Shown: positions 43,537 through 52,274 of the stretch, one piece after another
Numbering within the stretch: the first letter of the stretch is position 1
How the letters are laid out: each line of letters begins with the position of its first letter
Assembly (NCBI GenBank): GCA_934365195.1
Contig: CAKRNA010000002.1
Coordinates: 1 to 64,000, forward strand
Length of the DNA stretch: 64,000 nucleotides
From: an uncultured Clostridia bacterium
Lineage (GTDB): Bacteria; Bacillota; Clostridia; Christensenellales; CAAEEZ01
Reading direction: 5' to 3'
The notes under the pieces: generated by a model
What the model saw: only the letters and a program-made list of their open reading frames with translations
Told to the model about the DNA's origin: nothing
Databases searched by the model: none
Program-made: the position numbers and the translations under genes

Positions 43537-43785
43537 TTACTCCTCTATTACGTGGCTGGTTAAAGCCGATTTCACACTTATATTCGGGAATTTGCCAAGT
43601 TTACCGGTCAGGGCGGATATTCTCTCCATACTGCCTTCTACAATAAGGCTTATTGCAGACACTTCGCCACGAGGCAATCCCATTCTGCCTATGATTACGT
43701 CACTAAATTCGCTTAAAATTTTTTGTAGTTCGGGTGTGACGGTTCTATCGGTCACCACAATTCCTACAACGCCTATTCTTTTCAT
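43537..43785 (-). CDS. TM1266-like putative iron-only hydrogenase system regulator
   Basis: 82 aa from the ATG with GGAGG five bases before it. The sequence MKRIGVVGIVVTDRTV ... LSEFSDVIIGRMGLPRGEVSAISLIVEGSME matches the small ferredoxin-like-fold family named after TM1266, found near [FeFe]-hydrogenase maturation genes. No DNA-binding domain is visible, and no hydrogenase gene is in the window. Here it instead leads an ABC transporter operon, which is an unusual partner. Confidence 0.8.
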   Translation of the reverse strand: MKRIGVVGIVVTDRTVTPELQKILSEFSDVIIGRMGLPRGEVSAISLIVEGSMERISALTGKLGKFPNISVKSALTSHVIEE

Positions 43786-43794
43786 ATTATCCTC

Positions 43795-43826
43795 CAAAAA
43801 TAAAACGCCACCGAGAACGGTAGCGT
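43795..43826 (-). terminator. Terminator hairpin in the leader of the TM1266-ABC operon
   Basis: On the minus strand ACGCTACCG-TTCT-CGGTGGCGT (9 bp, one G-T) followed by TTTATTTTT, ending two bases before the GGAGG of the TM1266-like gene. Because a promoter lies upstream at 43906-43934, it sits inside that gene's leader and may act as an attenuator. It may equally be the terminator of the preceding ECF gene. Confidence 0.8.
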
Positions 43827-43905
43827 AAAATTCATTTGTAAAATCATTTTATTCTTGCCGTCTTACTCGCCGAAAATTCATTGATACAGATTGCTTTATA
43901 CTTTA

Positions 43906-43934
43906 ATTTTAAATTAAATCGATTGATTAGTCAA
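43906..43934 (-). promoter_or_regulatory. Promoter of the TM1266-ABC operon
   Basis: On the minus strand TTGACT (43934-43929, inside the end of the ECF gene), a 17-bp spacer and TAAAAT (43911-43906). It implies a leader of about 110 nt that contains a repeated AATGAATTTT word and a terminator. Confidence 0.65.
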
Positions 43935-44513
43935 GTTTTTTTTCTTGTTAGCCCTGTAAATTCCGTAGGTAACGGGTGGGGTAACAATCATAGCGACAAC
44001 AAGTTCGGCAATAGAGTTCGTGGTAACTATCGTCCAAATCAGAGCAGAATTTATGGTAAGTCCGCTAAAATTAGTGCCGTTATATATTCCAAACATAAGC
44101 CCAAGCACAAGCGTTGTGTTGGTTACTACGCCAACGATACTACTTACTAGGCTAGAAATAAGAATTTGCGGTTTGTCGCTTTTCATTTTAGAGGTTAGCC
44201 TTAGCATTAGTTTGTAGGACAAAAACGTAAGCACGCCCACCATAACCCTAGGAAACACCGAAACAAGCGGATTGTTGAACACAAAACGCATTAGCGAGGT
44301 GGAAACCGTGTAACTTGCAACTAAACTTAGTAGCCCCGTGTACAAGCCTAGAACGACCGATACGCCAAAGCCTTGCGTTTGACAGCCGATTAAAACGGGG
44401 ATAAGCAGTAGTACCGCTAGGCTGACAGGTCCAAACTGCAACGGAACGAACATAAACAAAGTGATAAGTGCTATTAAAATTGCCGTATTTGTTATTTTTT
44501 TCGTTCTAGTCAT
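43914..44513 (-). CDS. ECF transporter S component, substrate unknown
   Basis: 199 aa, about six membrane spans. The N-terminus TKKITNTAILIALITLFMFVP resembles the first helix of vitamin-type ECF S components, which bind substrate and dock on a shared energy-coupling module (not encoded here). No substrate-specific motif is recognisable. Its start overlaps the YbaK gene by eight bases. Confidence 0.7.
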   Translation of the reverse strand: MTRTKKITNTAILIALITLFMFVPLQFGPVSLAVLLLIPVLIGCQTQGFGVSVVLGLYTGLLSLVASYTVSTSLMRFVFNNPLVSVFPRVMVGVLTFLSYKLMLRLTSKMKSDKPQILISSLVSSIVGVVTNTTLVLGLMFGIYNGTNFSGLTINSALIWTIVTTNSIAELVVAMIVTPPVTYGIYRANKKKNLTNQSI

Positions 44514-44973
44514 TAGTCACGTCCACCCAGCCGTTAAAGTTGTCGCATATTTTTTCTAGTTCGTCAATAGTTAGTTTTATTGCACTATTGTGGCTGCCGC
44601 AAGCAGGGTAAACGTACTCGTGCGATTTAAGTGAATTATCTAGGTAAACCTTAACTTTGTCTGAAACGGCAAAAGGACAAACCCCGCCTACTTCGTGGCT
44701 TGTTAGGGCAGGTACGTCCTCAAAGGATAGCATTTTAGCCTTAAAGCCAAAGGTTTGCTTGTACTTTTTGTTGTCTATTTTTTTGTCGCCTGCAACTATC
44801 ACCATAATCGAGCCGCCGTCTTTGTCGTAAAACGATAGCGATTTTGCAATAGCGCTAGCATTCACGTTTAGGGCTTCTGCGGCAAGGTTCACCGTTGCGG
44901 AACTTTGATTAAATATTATTACGTCGTTTTCTTTACCGAATTTTTCTAAATATTTTTTTACGTTGTCTAACAT
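44506..44973 (-). CDS. YbaK/EbsC-type aminoacyl-tRNA deacylase
   Basis: 155 aa. The YbaK/ProRS-editing-domain family hydrolyses mischarged tRNAs, typically Cys- or Ala-tRNA-Pro. Recognisable parts are VNLAAEALNVNASAIAKSLSF (with the conserved Lys), TSHEVGGVCPFAV and the closing YPACGSHNSAIKLTIDEL. GAGG precedes the ATG. First gene of a two-gene overlap with the ECF component; no functional link between the two is obvious. Confidence 0.9.
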   Translation of the reverse strand: MLDNVKKYLEKFGKENDVIIFNQSSATVNLAAEALNVNASAIAKSLSFYDKDGGSIMVIVAGDKKIDNKKYKQTFGFKAKMLSFEDVPALTSHEVGGVCPFAVSDKVKVYLDNSLKSHEYVYPACGSHNSAIKLTIDELEKICDNFNGWVDVTND

Positions 44974-45132
44974 AATTACCTCTTAATTATTATATAGGTT
45001 ACATAAAATTTAGTCAAACAATGTAGCCCTATATATGATTATATATTTATCTTTAATATATACCGATATAGTATAGGTTATTTCGTGGTAGACCAACAAT
45101 AAAATAAGCATAACGCCAAACAAAAAAGCATA

Positions 45133-45160
45133 AAGAAAAAGCCCTCAAACGAGGGCTTTA
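45133..45160 (-). terminator. Terminator of the 45-48 kb membrane protein operon
   Basis: AAAGCCCTC/GAGGGCTTT with a four-base loop and T-rich 3' side on the minus strand. Confidence 0.88.
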
Positions 45161-45177
45161 ATTTTTAAGACAAGTTA

Positions 45178-46782
45178 TTACAATTTCTTTATTTTTTCAG
45201 GTTTTTTTGGCTTAGGAGGTTTTGGTGCTTTTTCCTTCTTTACCTTTTCAGGCTTAGGAGGTTTTGGTGCTTTTTCCTTCTTTATTTTTTCGGGTTTAGG
45301 AGGTTTTGGCGCTTTCTCCTTTGCGCTCTTTTTTGATTTAGAGCCGAAAGATTTTCCAAGCGATTTTTCTGCTTTTACTTCTTCCTTAATTTCCTCTTTT
45401 TCGTACTCGGAAACAACCTCGTTACCCATATTCGTAACGCCGTTTACGTTGCTAACAGAGTAGTGCCAATCGTTCTTTTGCTCTTTTGCCTTTCTTCTCT
45501 TTGACTTAGGAAGAAGCAAACAATCTTCGCCGTACGCCATTAGATATTGTTTCTTTAGTACGAACTCGATATAGGTTAGCATTCCGATTAGTACGCCGAA
45601 TAGGTAGAAGTATGACCTACAATTCATTAAGCAAATGATAATACCAAGTAGGTCTACGCTGTTTAGCCAAGCCATATCTTGATATCCTAGGCAAGCGCCA
45701 AGAACTTTTTCGTTTGCTTTGCCTTCGTTTTGGATAATTTGTTTGTTAGGATCAACGTTAGATATAGGGTTTTCGCCTAGTAGTTGAAGAACGTTCCATC
45801 TAACACCTTCGTACTCTTTGTGTACAAGCACAGCCTTTAAGATATCGTCAAGCGCTTGAATTTCGTCTTTTCCGGTGTAAGGGTCTTTACCTGTTGGGCT
45901 AAAGTCGAAACCGGTAGCGATTAAGGCTTTAACAGCGTTTACAAGCGGCTCTTTGTTTAGGGTTAAAACTTCAAGCAAACCAAGTTTTACGTTAGAACCG
46001 TTTACGTCCTCAGGAGGAGTAGTTCTTAGAACGATTGAAGTAAGAACGGTGATAGGAATTTCGCCGCTGATAATCTTAGATACAAGGTCTCCGCCGCTAA
46101 GAGCGTACTCGATTGCTAAGCCGTTGAACGATTGATATGCTTGGTCAAACGAAGAGAATATAGGCTTGAAAATAGCCATATTTTCCTCTGAGAACCAGTA
46201 ATAGTACTTCTTTTTGCCGTTAGCGTCAAGGGTAGGAACAGGCTTTCCGAATTCGTCTACTGCCTTAGGTGAGCCGTCCGGATTTTTCTCGTACTCGTAC
46301 AAGTTGTTTTTGTCCAAGAATAGTTGTGCTTTGCTCAAAATTAGGTCGTGTTGACCTTTGGCGTCAACTACTATATCCTCGTAGAAAATGGTGCTAGAAG
46401 TTGCTTGAGCAAGTAGTTTTGGTAGGAAAATATCTAGTACCAAGAACAAGCCTGCAAGCACGCAGATAGGAACGACAGCGCACGAAATCATCGTGTGTTT
46501 AAACGATGCGTGATGCTTTTTGTCGCCTCTAAATATTAGCATTTGGATAAGAGCAGTAACGCCCCATAGCGCTACAACAAGCAGGCAAGGTAAAAATACG
46601 GTGATTTTGTAAATGCCTGATTCGTTGTATTTTGCACAAGTTATTGCTACGATTGTAAGCAATAGCGGAAAACCAACGAGGTTGGTTAGTAATATTACTA
46701 GTTTGTATAATGCCTTAGGTCTCTTTTTAGGAGGCGTATTTACGTTGACAGCGGTTTTTTTGTCTTTCTTATTTAGTTTCAT
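45178..46782 (-). CDS. Membrane protein with Pro/Lys repeat tail, unknown function
   Basis: 534 aa, starting at the second of two nearby ATGs because GGAGG is eight bases before it (the first leaves only two). Three spans lie in residues ~22-120, then an extracytoplasmic region of ~260 residues, a fourth span near residue 390, and a cytoplasmic tail. The last ~45 residues are three copies of a 14-residue repeat, KEKAPKPPKPEKIK, encoded by a 42-bp DNA repeat. The start overlaps the upstream gene by 14 bp. Layout and several segments (LVGFPLLL, ALWGVTALIQ, FYLFGVLIGMLTYIEF) match the upstream gene, so they are diverged paralogues. I do not recognise the family. Confidence 0.75.
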   Translation of the reverse strand: MKLNKKDKKTAVNVNTPPKKRPKALYKLVILLTNLVGFPLLLTIVAITCAKYNESGIYKITVFLPCLLVVALWGVTALIQMLIFRGDKKHHASFKHTMISCAVVPICVLAGLFLVLDIFLPKLLAQATSSTIFYEDIVVDAKGQHDLILSKAQLFLDKNNLYEYEKNPDGSPKAVDEFGKPVPTLDANGKKKYYYWFSEENMAIFKPIFSSFDQAYQSFNGLAIEYALSGGDLVSKIISGEIPITVLTSIVLRTTPPEDVNGSNVKLGLLEVLTLNKEPLVNAVKALIATGFDFSPTGKDPYTGKDEIQALDDILKAVLVHKEYEGVRWNVLQLLGENPISNVDPNKQIIQNEGKANEKVLGACLGYQDMAWLNSVDLLGIIICLMNCRSYFYLFGVLIGMLTYIEFVLKKQYLMAYGEDCLLLPKSKRRKAKEQKNDWHYSVSNVNGVTNMGNEVVSEYEKEEIKEEVKAEKSLGKSFGSKSKKSAKEKAPKPPKPEKIKKEKAPKPPKPEKVKKEKAPKPPKPKKPEKIKKL

Positions 46783-48490
46783 TGTCATTACCTCCTTCGT
46801 TTAAATCTAGTCCTATAGGCCATGGTTTATCGTTATTAACAGGCGCCTGCTCAGTCACCGATTCGGGTGCAGCCGTCGGTTCAGTCACCGATTCAGGTTC
46901 AGGTGTCGGTGGCGTTGGCTCAGGGTTAGTAAAGTCCACAACGGTTGTTTCAGCCGGAACGTCGTTAGCGTAAGCGTAAGCGGTTTCAGCAGCGGCAGCA
47001 ACCTCTGAAGATAGCACGTAGCCTCTTAATTTCATTTCTTTTCGTAGTTTCTCTTCAAATTCGTACGCCTTGATAAATTCAAGTTTTCTTGAATAGTGGT
47101 CGGTAACTAATAGAGATATTAGCACTAAACCGCAGAAGATGTACATAACCCTACGTAGTCTTGCAAAACTTAGCAGTTGAGGGTAGATAGAAACTTTGTA
47201 TTGAAGTTCTTTAATTCCTTCGTAAGAGTATTTGTCGCTAACAACTTTAGATGCGGCAGTAGCGCACAAATGTCTTTCGGTTCTTGGGCAAAGACCTGTT
47301 GAAATCTCGATATATTTACCATTAGCGTCTGAAGAGGTAAGTACTAAACCTAAAATCATATCGACAGCACTTTGGTCGCCGATATTTATTCCGCCGATGG
47401 TATCAAGAAGGTTACCTAAAAATGCAACGATGTCGCCGATAGGTAGGTCCAAACCAAGAAGCATATCGATATTCAAGCCGTCAGGAAGAAGTTTGCCTGC
47501 GTTCGCCAAAATGTCGATAACGTCTTTAATAGCAAAGTCGTAAAGTTTAACTTTTTGTCCGCCAAGAGTTTGAATTTTAGCAGCGTAGTTGTTGTTAAAT
47601 TCGGTAAGCGCTATTTTGGTTTGCTCCAACTCTTTCTTTAGAGCAGGAACGTCGACAGGCTCGTCGGTTTCACCTTTTTCAGCCGCTACGATTTTTGCAG
47701 CAAGTTGGGTAATCTTAGTGCCTAACTCTTTTTGTCTGTTAGTCAAAACTTCGTACTCGGCGTTTAGTCTTGCAGCGATTTTGCTGTAATTATATTTTGC
47801 TGCTTCAAGTTGGTCTAGTTTGTCGTAAACACCCGGTTTATCACCAAGGATAATATAGTCTTTCTCGTCTACAACACCGTCATAGTTAGCGTCGTAATTC
47901 ACCTTTTTGGACTCGGCAAAACCCATTTGACCGGACTTAAAGCCGGATATTCCGTAAGCGGAAATAAACGAATCGATAGTGCCGATATAACCGTGATACC
48001 AAGATGCGCCTTTGTTGGTGCAGTCGGTAGCCCAGCCCATTAGTTTCTCGTAAGAAGGCAAACCAACGCCGCCGTAAATGGTGGTCTTAGTGGTTTTTAC
48101 TTCGTTTGTGATAGGATCGGTGTACTCAAACTCGTAAACTTCTTGTTGTTTTGCTTCCTCTCTTAATTGATTGTAATTCTTCTTAGCGATTTGGTCGGTG
48201 GTGAAGATAGGAATTACAATAAGCGCAAGGGTAGATACGGTAAGGATAACCGTAGCGTAATCCCTTTGTAGCGAGCCCTTCTTTGCTAGTTTCTTCAGCG
48301 CTATTCTAAGCAACTCAACAATGCCCCAAATAGCAAAAGGTACGATTGCGCAAATCAAACCGTAGTTTCTCATTGCTTCCTGTGTAAAGGTGGGAACTAA
48401 CAGCCATAATGCCGTTAAGCACATAGCAGGAAAGCCTAGCAAATAGAAAACAAATCTGATTAACTGAAATTTGTACTTTTTCTTGTCCAT
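46769..48490 (-). CDS. Membrane protein with coiled coil and EF-hand-like loop, unknown function
   Basis: 573 aa. Three N-terminal spans (about 12-35, 42-62, 80-100), an extracytoplasmic domain (105-445), a fourth span (about 446-467) and a cytoplasmic tail. The outer domain includes DANYDGVVDEKDY near residue 200, a calcium-binding EF-hand/dockerin-type loop, and a coiled coil (about 225-325) rich in KELGTKITQLAAKI-like heptads. The tail has a Pro/Glu/Thr repeat (PESVTEPTAAPESVTE). First gene of the pair; GGAG precedes the ATG. Its role is unknown; the architecture suggests a surface or envelope scaffold. Confidence 0.75.
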   Translation of the reverse strand: MDKKKYKFQLIRFVFYLLGFPAMCLTALWLLVPTFTQEAMRNYGLICAIVPFAIWGIVELLRIALKKLAKKGSLQRDYATVILTVSTLALIVIPIFTTDQIAKKNYNQLREEAKQQEVYEFEYTDPITNEVKTTKTTIYGGVGLPSYEKLMGWATDCTNKGASWYHGYIGTIDSFISAYGISGFKSGQMGFAESKKVNYDANYDGVVDEKDYIILGDKPGVYDKLDQLEAAKYNYSKIAARLNAEYEVLTNRQKELGTKITQLAAKIVAAEKGETDEPVDVPALKKELEQTKIALTEFNNNYAAKIQTLGGQKVKLYDFAIKDVIDILANAGKLLPDGLNIDMLLGLDLPIGDIVAFLGNLLDTIGGINIGDQSAVDMILGLVLTSSDANGKYIEISTGLCPRTERHLCATAASKVVSDKYSYEGIKELQYKVSIYPQLLSFARLRRVMYIFCGLVLISLLVTDHYSRKLEFIKAYEFEEKLRKEMKLRGYVLSSEVAAAAETAYAYANDVPAETTVVDFTNPEPTPPTPEPESVTEPTAAPESVTEQAPVNNDKPWPIGLDLNEGGNDNETK

Positions 48491-49478
48491 AACTTTCTCC
48501 TTAAAAATTTGAAATATTTAACATAAATATTCTTTACAATTATATAATAAAAACATATTAAGGTCAATGCTAAACTAAAAAATTGTTTCCTAATTTTAAA
48601 TAATTTTGAAATATATTATTAAAAAAACTTAAATCGCAATAAAAAACGGAAATCATAGGGCGTAAAGACGCTTTTTTTTGGTAAAATTTTTGCGTCGTTA
48701 GGTTGGCAACGTGTCGGTTTTTATCTGGTAGAATTTTAAAGCGTGGAGTAGGATTTATTCTTATTATTTTCGAGTGGTATTATTGTGTTTTGGAGTAGGT
48801 TTTAACCTTATTGTTTTCGTGTAAAATATTTAACGTAGAGTAGGATTTTATCCCATATTATTATCGGGCGATTTTTGTATTTTAAGGTACTAGGAAGGTT
48901 TGTTTCTTCACTAAAATTTTTCTTTGTATACTCGTTTTGTTTTTGCGTGGTTTTAGTTAGGGATTTTTGTTGTAGAAATTTACCGTTACTGCTGTTAAAG
49001 GAGAAAATGTTTATAGGTTACTTTTTAATTGCTTTGTGGTTATTGAAACGCTTAAACCGTTGCGTAAGTATAGTTTTTTGTTGCCTTGTAAAAGAAATGA
49101 AAATTTAAAAAAATATGGCTAATGCAAATAAAAAACAAAACTTTTATCAAACTAAAAATAGGGACTGAAATCGATTTTTTTTAGGGGAGAGCGAGCGCTA
49201 ATTGTGGTTTACTAAAAAATGATGGTTGGAATAAAAAAATTTCCCTAGTAAACAAGAGCGAAAAACAAAAACGCTTTTAATATAACTAAAATTCATACGT
49301 ATGCTAAAAAATGTGGCTAAAACGAATAACGACCATATAATAGCACAAAACGAGGTTTATATCTTAATAATGATACTTTAAGTATTATATTATGTAAAAA
49401 TTAAAAGTAATTAGACAGTTTGCGGGTTTTGTGTAATGATTTTTGGGTAAAAAAAACCGTTTCTAACCCCTAAATCGT
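48491..49478. other. About 1 kb AT-rich intergenic region
   Basis: No open frame here has a credible ribosome binding site. A 77-codon frame at 48875-49108 is Phe/Leu/Cys-rich noise. Three degenerate units beginning GGAGTAGG or GAGTAGG, about 48 and 45 bp apart, occupy 48744-48880; they may be decayed relatives of the 45-bp units elsewhere. Confidence 0.5.
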
Positions 49479-49507
49479 ATGACTTTTATTGTTTAATTTG
49501 GTATAAT
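49479..49507 (+). promoter_or_regulatory. Promoter of prs
   Basis: ATGACT (49479-49484), a 17-bp spacer and TATAAT (49502-49507). CGGAGG lies just before the start codon. Confidence 0.6.
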
Positions 49508-49535
49508 TTATTTAATAAAAATTTCGGAGGATGAA

Positions 49536-50705
49536 ATGACACCTACACTAAAAAAAGTATTTGGTGACGAATTACCAAAATTCCCACTTGCTATAATAGC
49601 ATTGCCCGGGGCAAAGGCACTTGGAGAAGAAGTTAACTCTATATTAGTTGACTGGTACACAAAAGAGGCAAAAGAATACGGAGTTGCCGCAAAAGACAAC
49701 TTTTTACTTGACGCATCTTACCCAAGATTTACCACCGGCGACGGCAAAGCAGTTATCAACGAATCCGTAAGAGGAAGAGATTTGTATATTTTGGTAGACG
49801 TTGGGAATTACAGTTGCACGTACAATCTTTTCGGCCAAGAGACTCCTATGAGCCCTGACGACCATTTTGCAGACTTAAAGAGAATTATTTCTGCAACCGG
49901 CGGAAAACCGGAGAGAATTACCGTTGTAATGCCTATGCTTTATGGAGGTAGACAACATAGAAGAAACGCAAGAGAATCTCTTGACTGCGCAGTTATGCTA
50001 CAAGAACTTGAAGCAATGGGCGTAAAAGATATCATCACCTTTGACGCACACGATCCAAGAGTTCAAAACGCTGTTCCGCTACTTGGCTTTGATAACTTCT
50101 TTGCAACTTATCAAATTCTAAAAGTTCTTATCAAAAAATTCCCTGACCTTGTATTTGACAAAGACCACTTTATGATTGTCAGCCCAGACGAAGGCGCAAT
50201 GAGTAGAAATATCTACTACGCATCTGTTCTTGGCTTAGACCTTGGTATGTTCTACAAGAGAAGAGATTATTCTACTATCGTAAACGGCAGAAACCCTATC
50301 GTTCAACACGAATATATCGGTATCGACGTAAAAGGTAAAGACATATTTGTTGCAGACGATATCATCGCAACCGGCGACTCGGTAATCAAACTTGCTAGAG
50401 AGTTGAAAGAGAAGGGCGCAAAAAATATATTCCTTGCATCAACTTTCGCACTATTTACCGAAGGATTAGAGAAGTTTGACAAAGCGTACGAGGAAGGCTT
50501 AATCAAAGGCGTTGTATCTACAAACCTTACCTACACCAAGCCTGAACTTAAAACGAGAGAGTGGTTCTATCAAGCAGACCTTAGCAAATACCTTGCTTAC
50601 ATTATTTCGGCTTGCAACCACAATCAATCGGTTAGCAAAATCATCGATCCACACGCTAAAATACACGCATTGCTACAAAAGAACGATATTATCCCTGAAA
50701 AATAA
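49536..50705 (+). CDS. prs: Ribose-phosphate pyrophosphokinase, long form
   Basis: Makes PRPP from ribose 5-phosphate and ATP, supplying upp and nucleotide, His and Trp synthesis. The PRPP loop DDIIATGDS is at about residues 274-282. Also present are INESVRGRDLYIL, the RRNARESLDCAVMLQELEAMGVKDIITFDAHDPR segment in the usual order, and VSPDEGAMSRN. At 389 aa it is about 70 residues longer than the ~315-aa standard enzyme. The extra length is around residues 30-60, 90-110 and after 290. The early Arg-Gln ATP-binding region looks altered. Monocistronic. Confidence 0.9.
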   Translation: MTPTLKKVFGDELPKFPLAIIALPGAKALGEEVNSILVDWYTKEAKEYGVAAKDNFLLDASYPRFTTGDGKAVINESVRGRDLYILVDVGNYSCTYNLFGQETPMSPDDHFADLKRIISATGGKPERITVVMPMLYGGRQHRRNARESLDCAVMLQELEAMGVKDIITFDAHDPRVQNAVPLLGFDNFFATYQILKVLIKKFPDLVFDKDHFMIVSPDEGAMSRNIYYASVLGLDLGMFYKRRDYSTIVNGRNPIVQHEYIGIDVKGKDIFVADDIIATGDSVIKLARELKEKGAKNIFLASTFALFTEGLEKFDKAYEEGLIKGVVSTNLTYTKPELKTREWFYQADLSKYLAYIISACNHNQSVSKIIDPHAKIHALLQKNDIIPEK

Positions 50706-50709
50706 TTCT

Positions 50710-50736
50710 AAGCCCGACAAGTTCGGGCTTTTATTT
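50710..50736 (+). terminator. Terminator of prs
   Basis: AAGCCCGA/TCGGGCTT with a five-base loop and T-rich end. Confidence 0.9.
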
Positions 50737-50882
50737 TGCAATTTTTTAGTGCGCCTCAATATCGTGAAGATATTGTAAATATTTATGCTCAAACTTCAAT
50801 GTGATATTGCGGCTAGTTGTAGCATTATTTGTTAAATTAAAACGTTAGTAAAATATAGCCTAGTTTTTGGCTATATTTTTAT

Positions 50883-50930
50883 AAACCTCCCTTGTGTCAT
50901 AAAAACACTTTTAGTATATCCAAATAAGCC
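50883..50930 (+). repeat. Single 45-bp unit ahead of family A
   Basis: ACCTCCCTTGTGTCATAAAAAC continues to TATCCAAATAAGCC, the same unit structure as in clusters 1 and 2, immediately left of the A element. Confidence 0.65.
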
Positions 50931-50974
50931 TCCCTTGTGCAAAGGGAGGTGTCACTTTGTGACGGAGGGATTGT
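50928..50974 (+). repeat. Palindromic repeat family A, copy 6
   Basis: A full 47-bp copy whose hairpin 2 is GTCAC-TTT-GTGAC, perfectly paired and differing on both strands from other copies. It faces family B at 51059 across 84 bp. Confidence 0.9.
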
Positions 50975-51058
50975 GAAAAAAGAATATTGAATTTTTATAT
51001 TAGTTTAGACAGAGTAAATAGATGGCTTAAAAATTATAATAAATCATTGTATAGTAGG

Positions 51059-51106
51059 ACAATCCCCCAGTCAGCGTGCTGGCAGCCCCCTTTGCACAAA
51101 GGGGCC
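51059..51106 (-). repeat. Palindromic repeat family B, copy 4
   Basis: A 48-bp copy, GGCCCCTTTGTGCAAAGGGGGC on the minus strand. Its second hairpin is GCCAGC/GCTGAC, with one mismatch. The following 430 bp to the next gene are AT-rich with no gene seen. Confidence 0.9.
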
Positions 51107-51547
51107 GTTTTTTTGTATATAGGGAAGAATAGAAAAAGGCGAGATGAAGAATAAAAAAGAAATAAATCTTAATTTACAAAATGGGACATAATAAAATAGC
51201 CTTGAAGACAGTAAAATTCGTTGCAAATTTATTGTAAATTTTAACAGATAAATGGCAATATATGAGAAAAACATTTTGTTTTGCTTGCAATTTCTTCTAA
51301 CAAAGGGGTTTTGTATAAAATTTGCTAAAACGATTTTCGCAAGGAAAAAATTAAAAAAATAGGCTTGGTTTTAATAATTAGTAAAAGTAAGGTAAAACCG
51401 GAAAATAGGGCAATAATTAGGCGTAAAGGATAGAATTTTACAAAAATTTCTTATATTTTTAAAAAAGAAAAAGGGAAAAATACAAAATTTGTTGCATTTT
51501 GTTTGCTTATATATTAAAATATAAATAACAAAAAAATGGAGGACATT

Positions 51548-52192
51548 GTGAAAATTACGGCTCTGGGGCATTCTGCCTTTGAATTAGAGGAGAGTACCGG
51601 TACTAAAATAGTTACCGATCCGTATAATGATTCGGTCGGTCAGCCTATGCCAAAAGTTGAGGCTGATGCGGTAACGATTTCGCACGATCATTACGACCAT
51701 AACAATATGGAAAGCGTGGAGGGTAACCCGATTATTATAAATACCGAGGGTGCTTTCGAGGTTTCGGGCGTGCATATTTCTAGCGTTTACGCAAATCACG
51801 ATAATCACGGCGGTGTAAGAAGGGGCAGAACCCTTGTGTTTAAATATCGTCTTGACGGCGTTGAGGTTTGCCACATGGGTGATATCGGCGAGGATTGTAA
51901 CGCATTTTTAAGCGAGTTTATTATGCCGGTTAACGTTCTACTAATACCTGTTGGCGGCAAGTACACGGTGGATGCTGAAAGGGCGAAAGAATACGTTGAC
52001 AGACTTATGCCTGACGTTGTTATTCCTATGCATTATAGGACTAAAAACATTGACTTGGGCTTGGATAAGGTTGACGATTTTGTTGAACTTTTTGACGACG
52101 AGGACGTAGTTTACGTTGAGGGCGACGAGATTACTTTTAATAGGGTGGACTTCGACGGCGAAAGAACTAAAGTTTACGTTTTTGAAAACTAA
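51548..52192 (+). CDS. MBL-fold metal-dependent hydrolase, UlaG-like (COG2220)
   Basis: 214 aa from a GTG start with GGAGG five bases upstream; the ATG at 51536 is part of the ribosome binding site itself. The zinc motif SHDHYDHNN (about residues 48-56) and later His/Asp ligands (YANHDNHGG, MGDIGED, PMHYRTK) are all present. The protein is the short UPF0173/YtkL-like form. Substrate unknown. Monocistronic with an A/T-rich leader. Confidence 0.88.
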   Translation: MKITALGHSAFELEESTGTKIVTDPYNDSVGQPMPKVEADAVTISHDHYDHNNMESVEGNPIIINTEGAFEVSGVHISSVYANHDNHGGVRRGRTLVFKYRLDGVEVCHMGDIGEDCNAFLSEFIMPVNVLLIPVGGKYTVDAERAKEYVDRLMPDVVIPMHYRTKNIDLGLDKVDDFVELFDDEDVVYVEGDEITFNRVDFDGERTKVYVFEN

Positions 52193-52194
52193 TG

Positions 52195-52224
52195 CGTAGA
52201 GGAAAGGTATTATTTTCCTCTGCG
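52195..52224 (+). terminator. Hairpin after the MBL hydrolase gene, weak terminator
   Basis: CGTAGAGGAAA/TTTCCTCTGCG stem (one G-T). No T run follows, so it may be an mRNA 3'-end stabiliser rather than an intrinsic terminator; rho is the next gene. Confidence 0.5.
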
Positions 52225-52274
52225 ACTATATAATTATATTAGTATTTTATTTTTTCAAGATTTTTGGAGATATC

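Noticed and set aside
48875..49108. 77-codon frame rich in Phe, Leu and Cys
   Set aside because: No ribosome binding site, T-rich low-complexity DNA, no terminator; composition is what random T-rich sequence would give.
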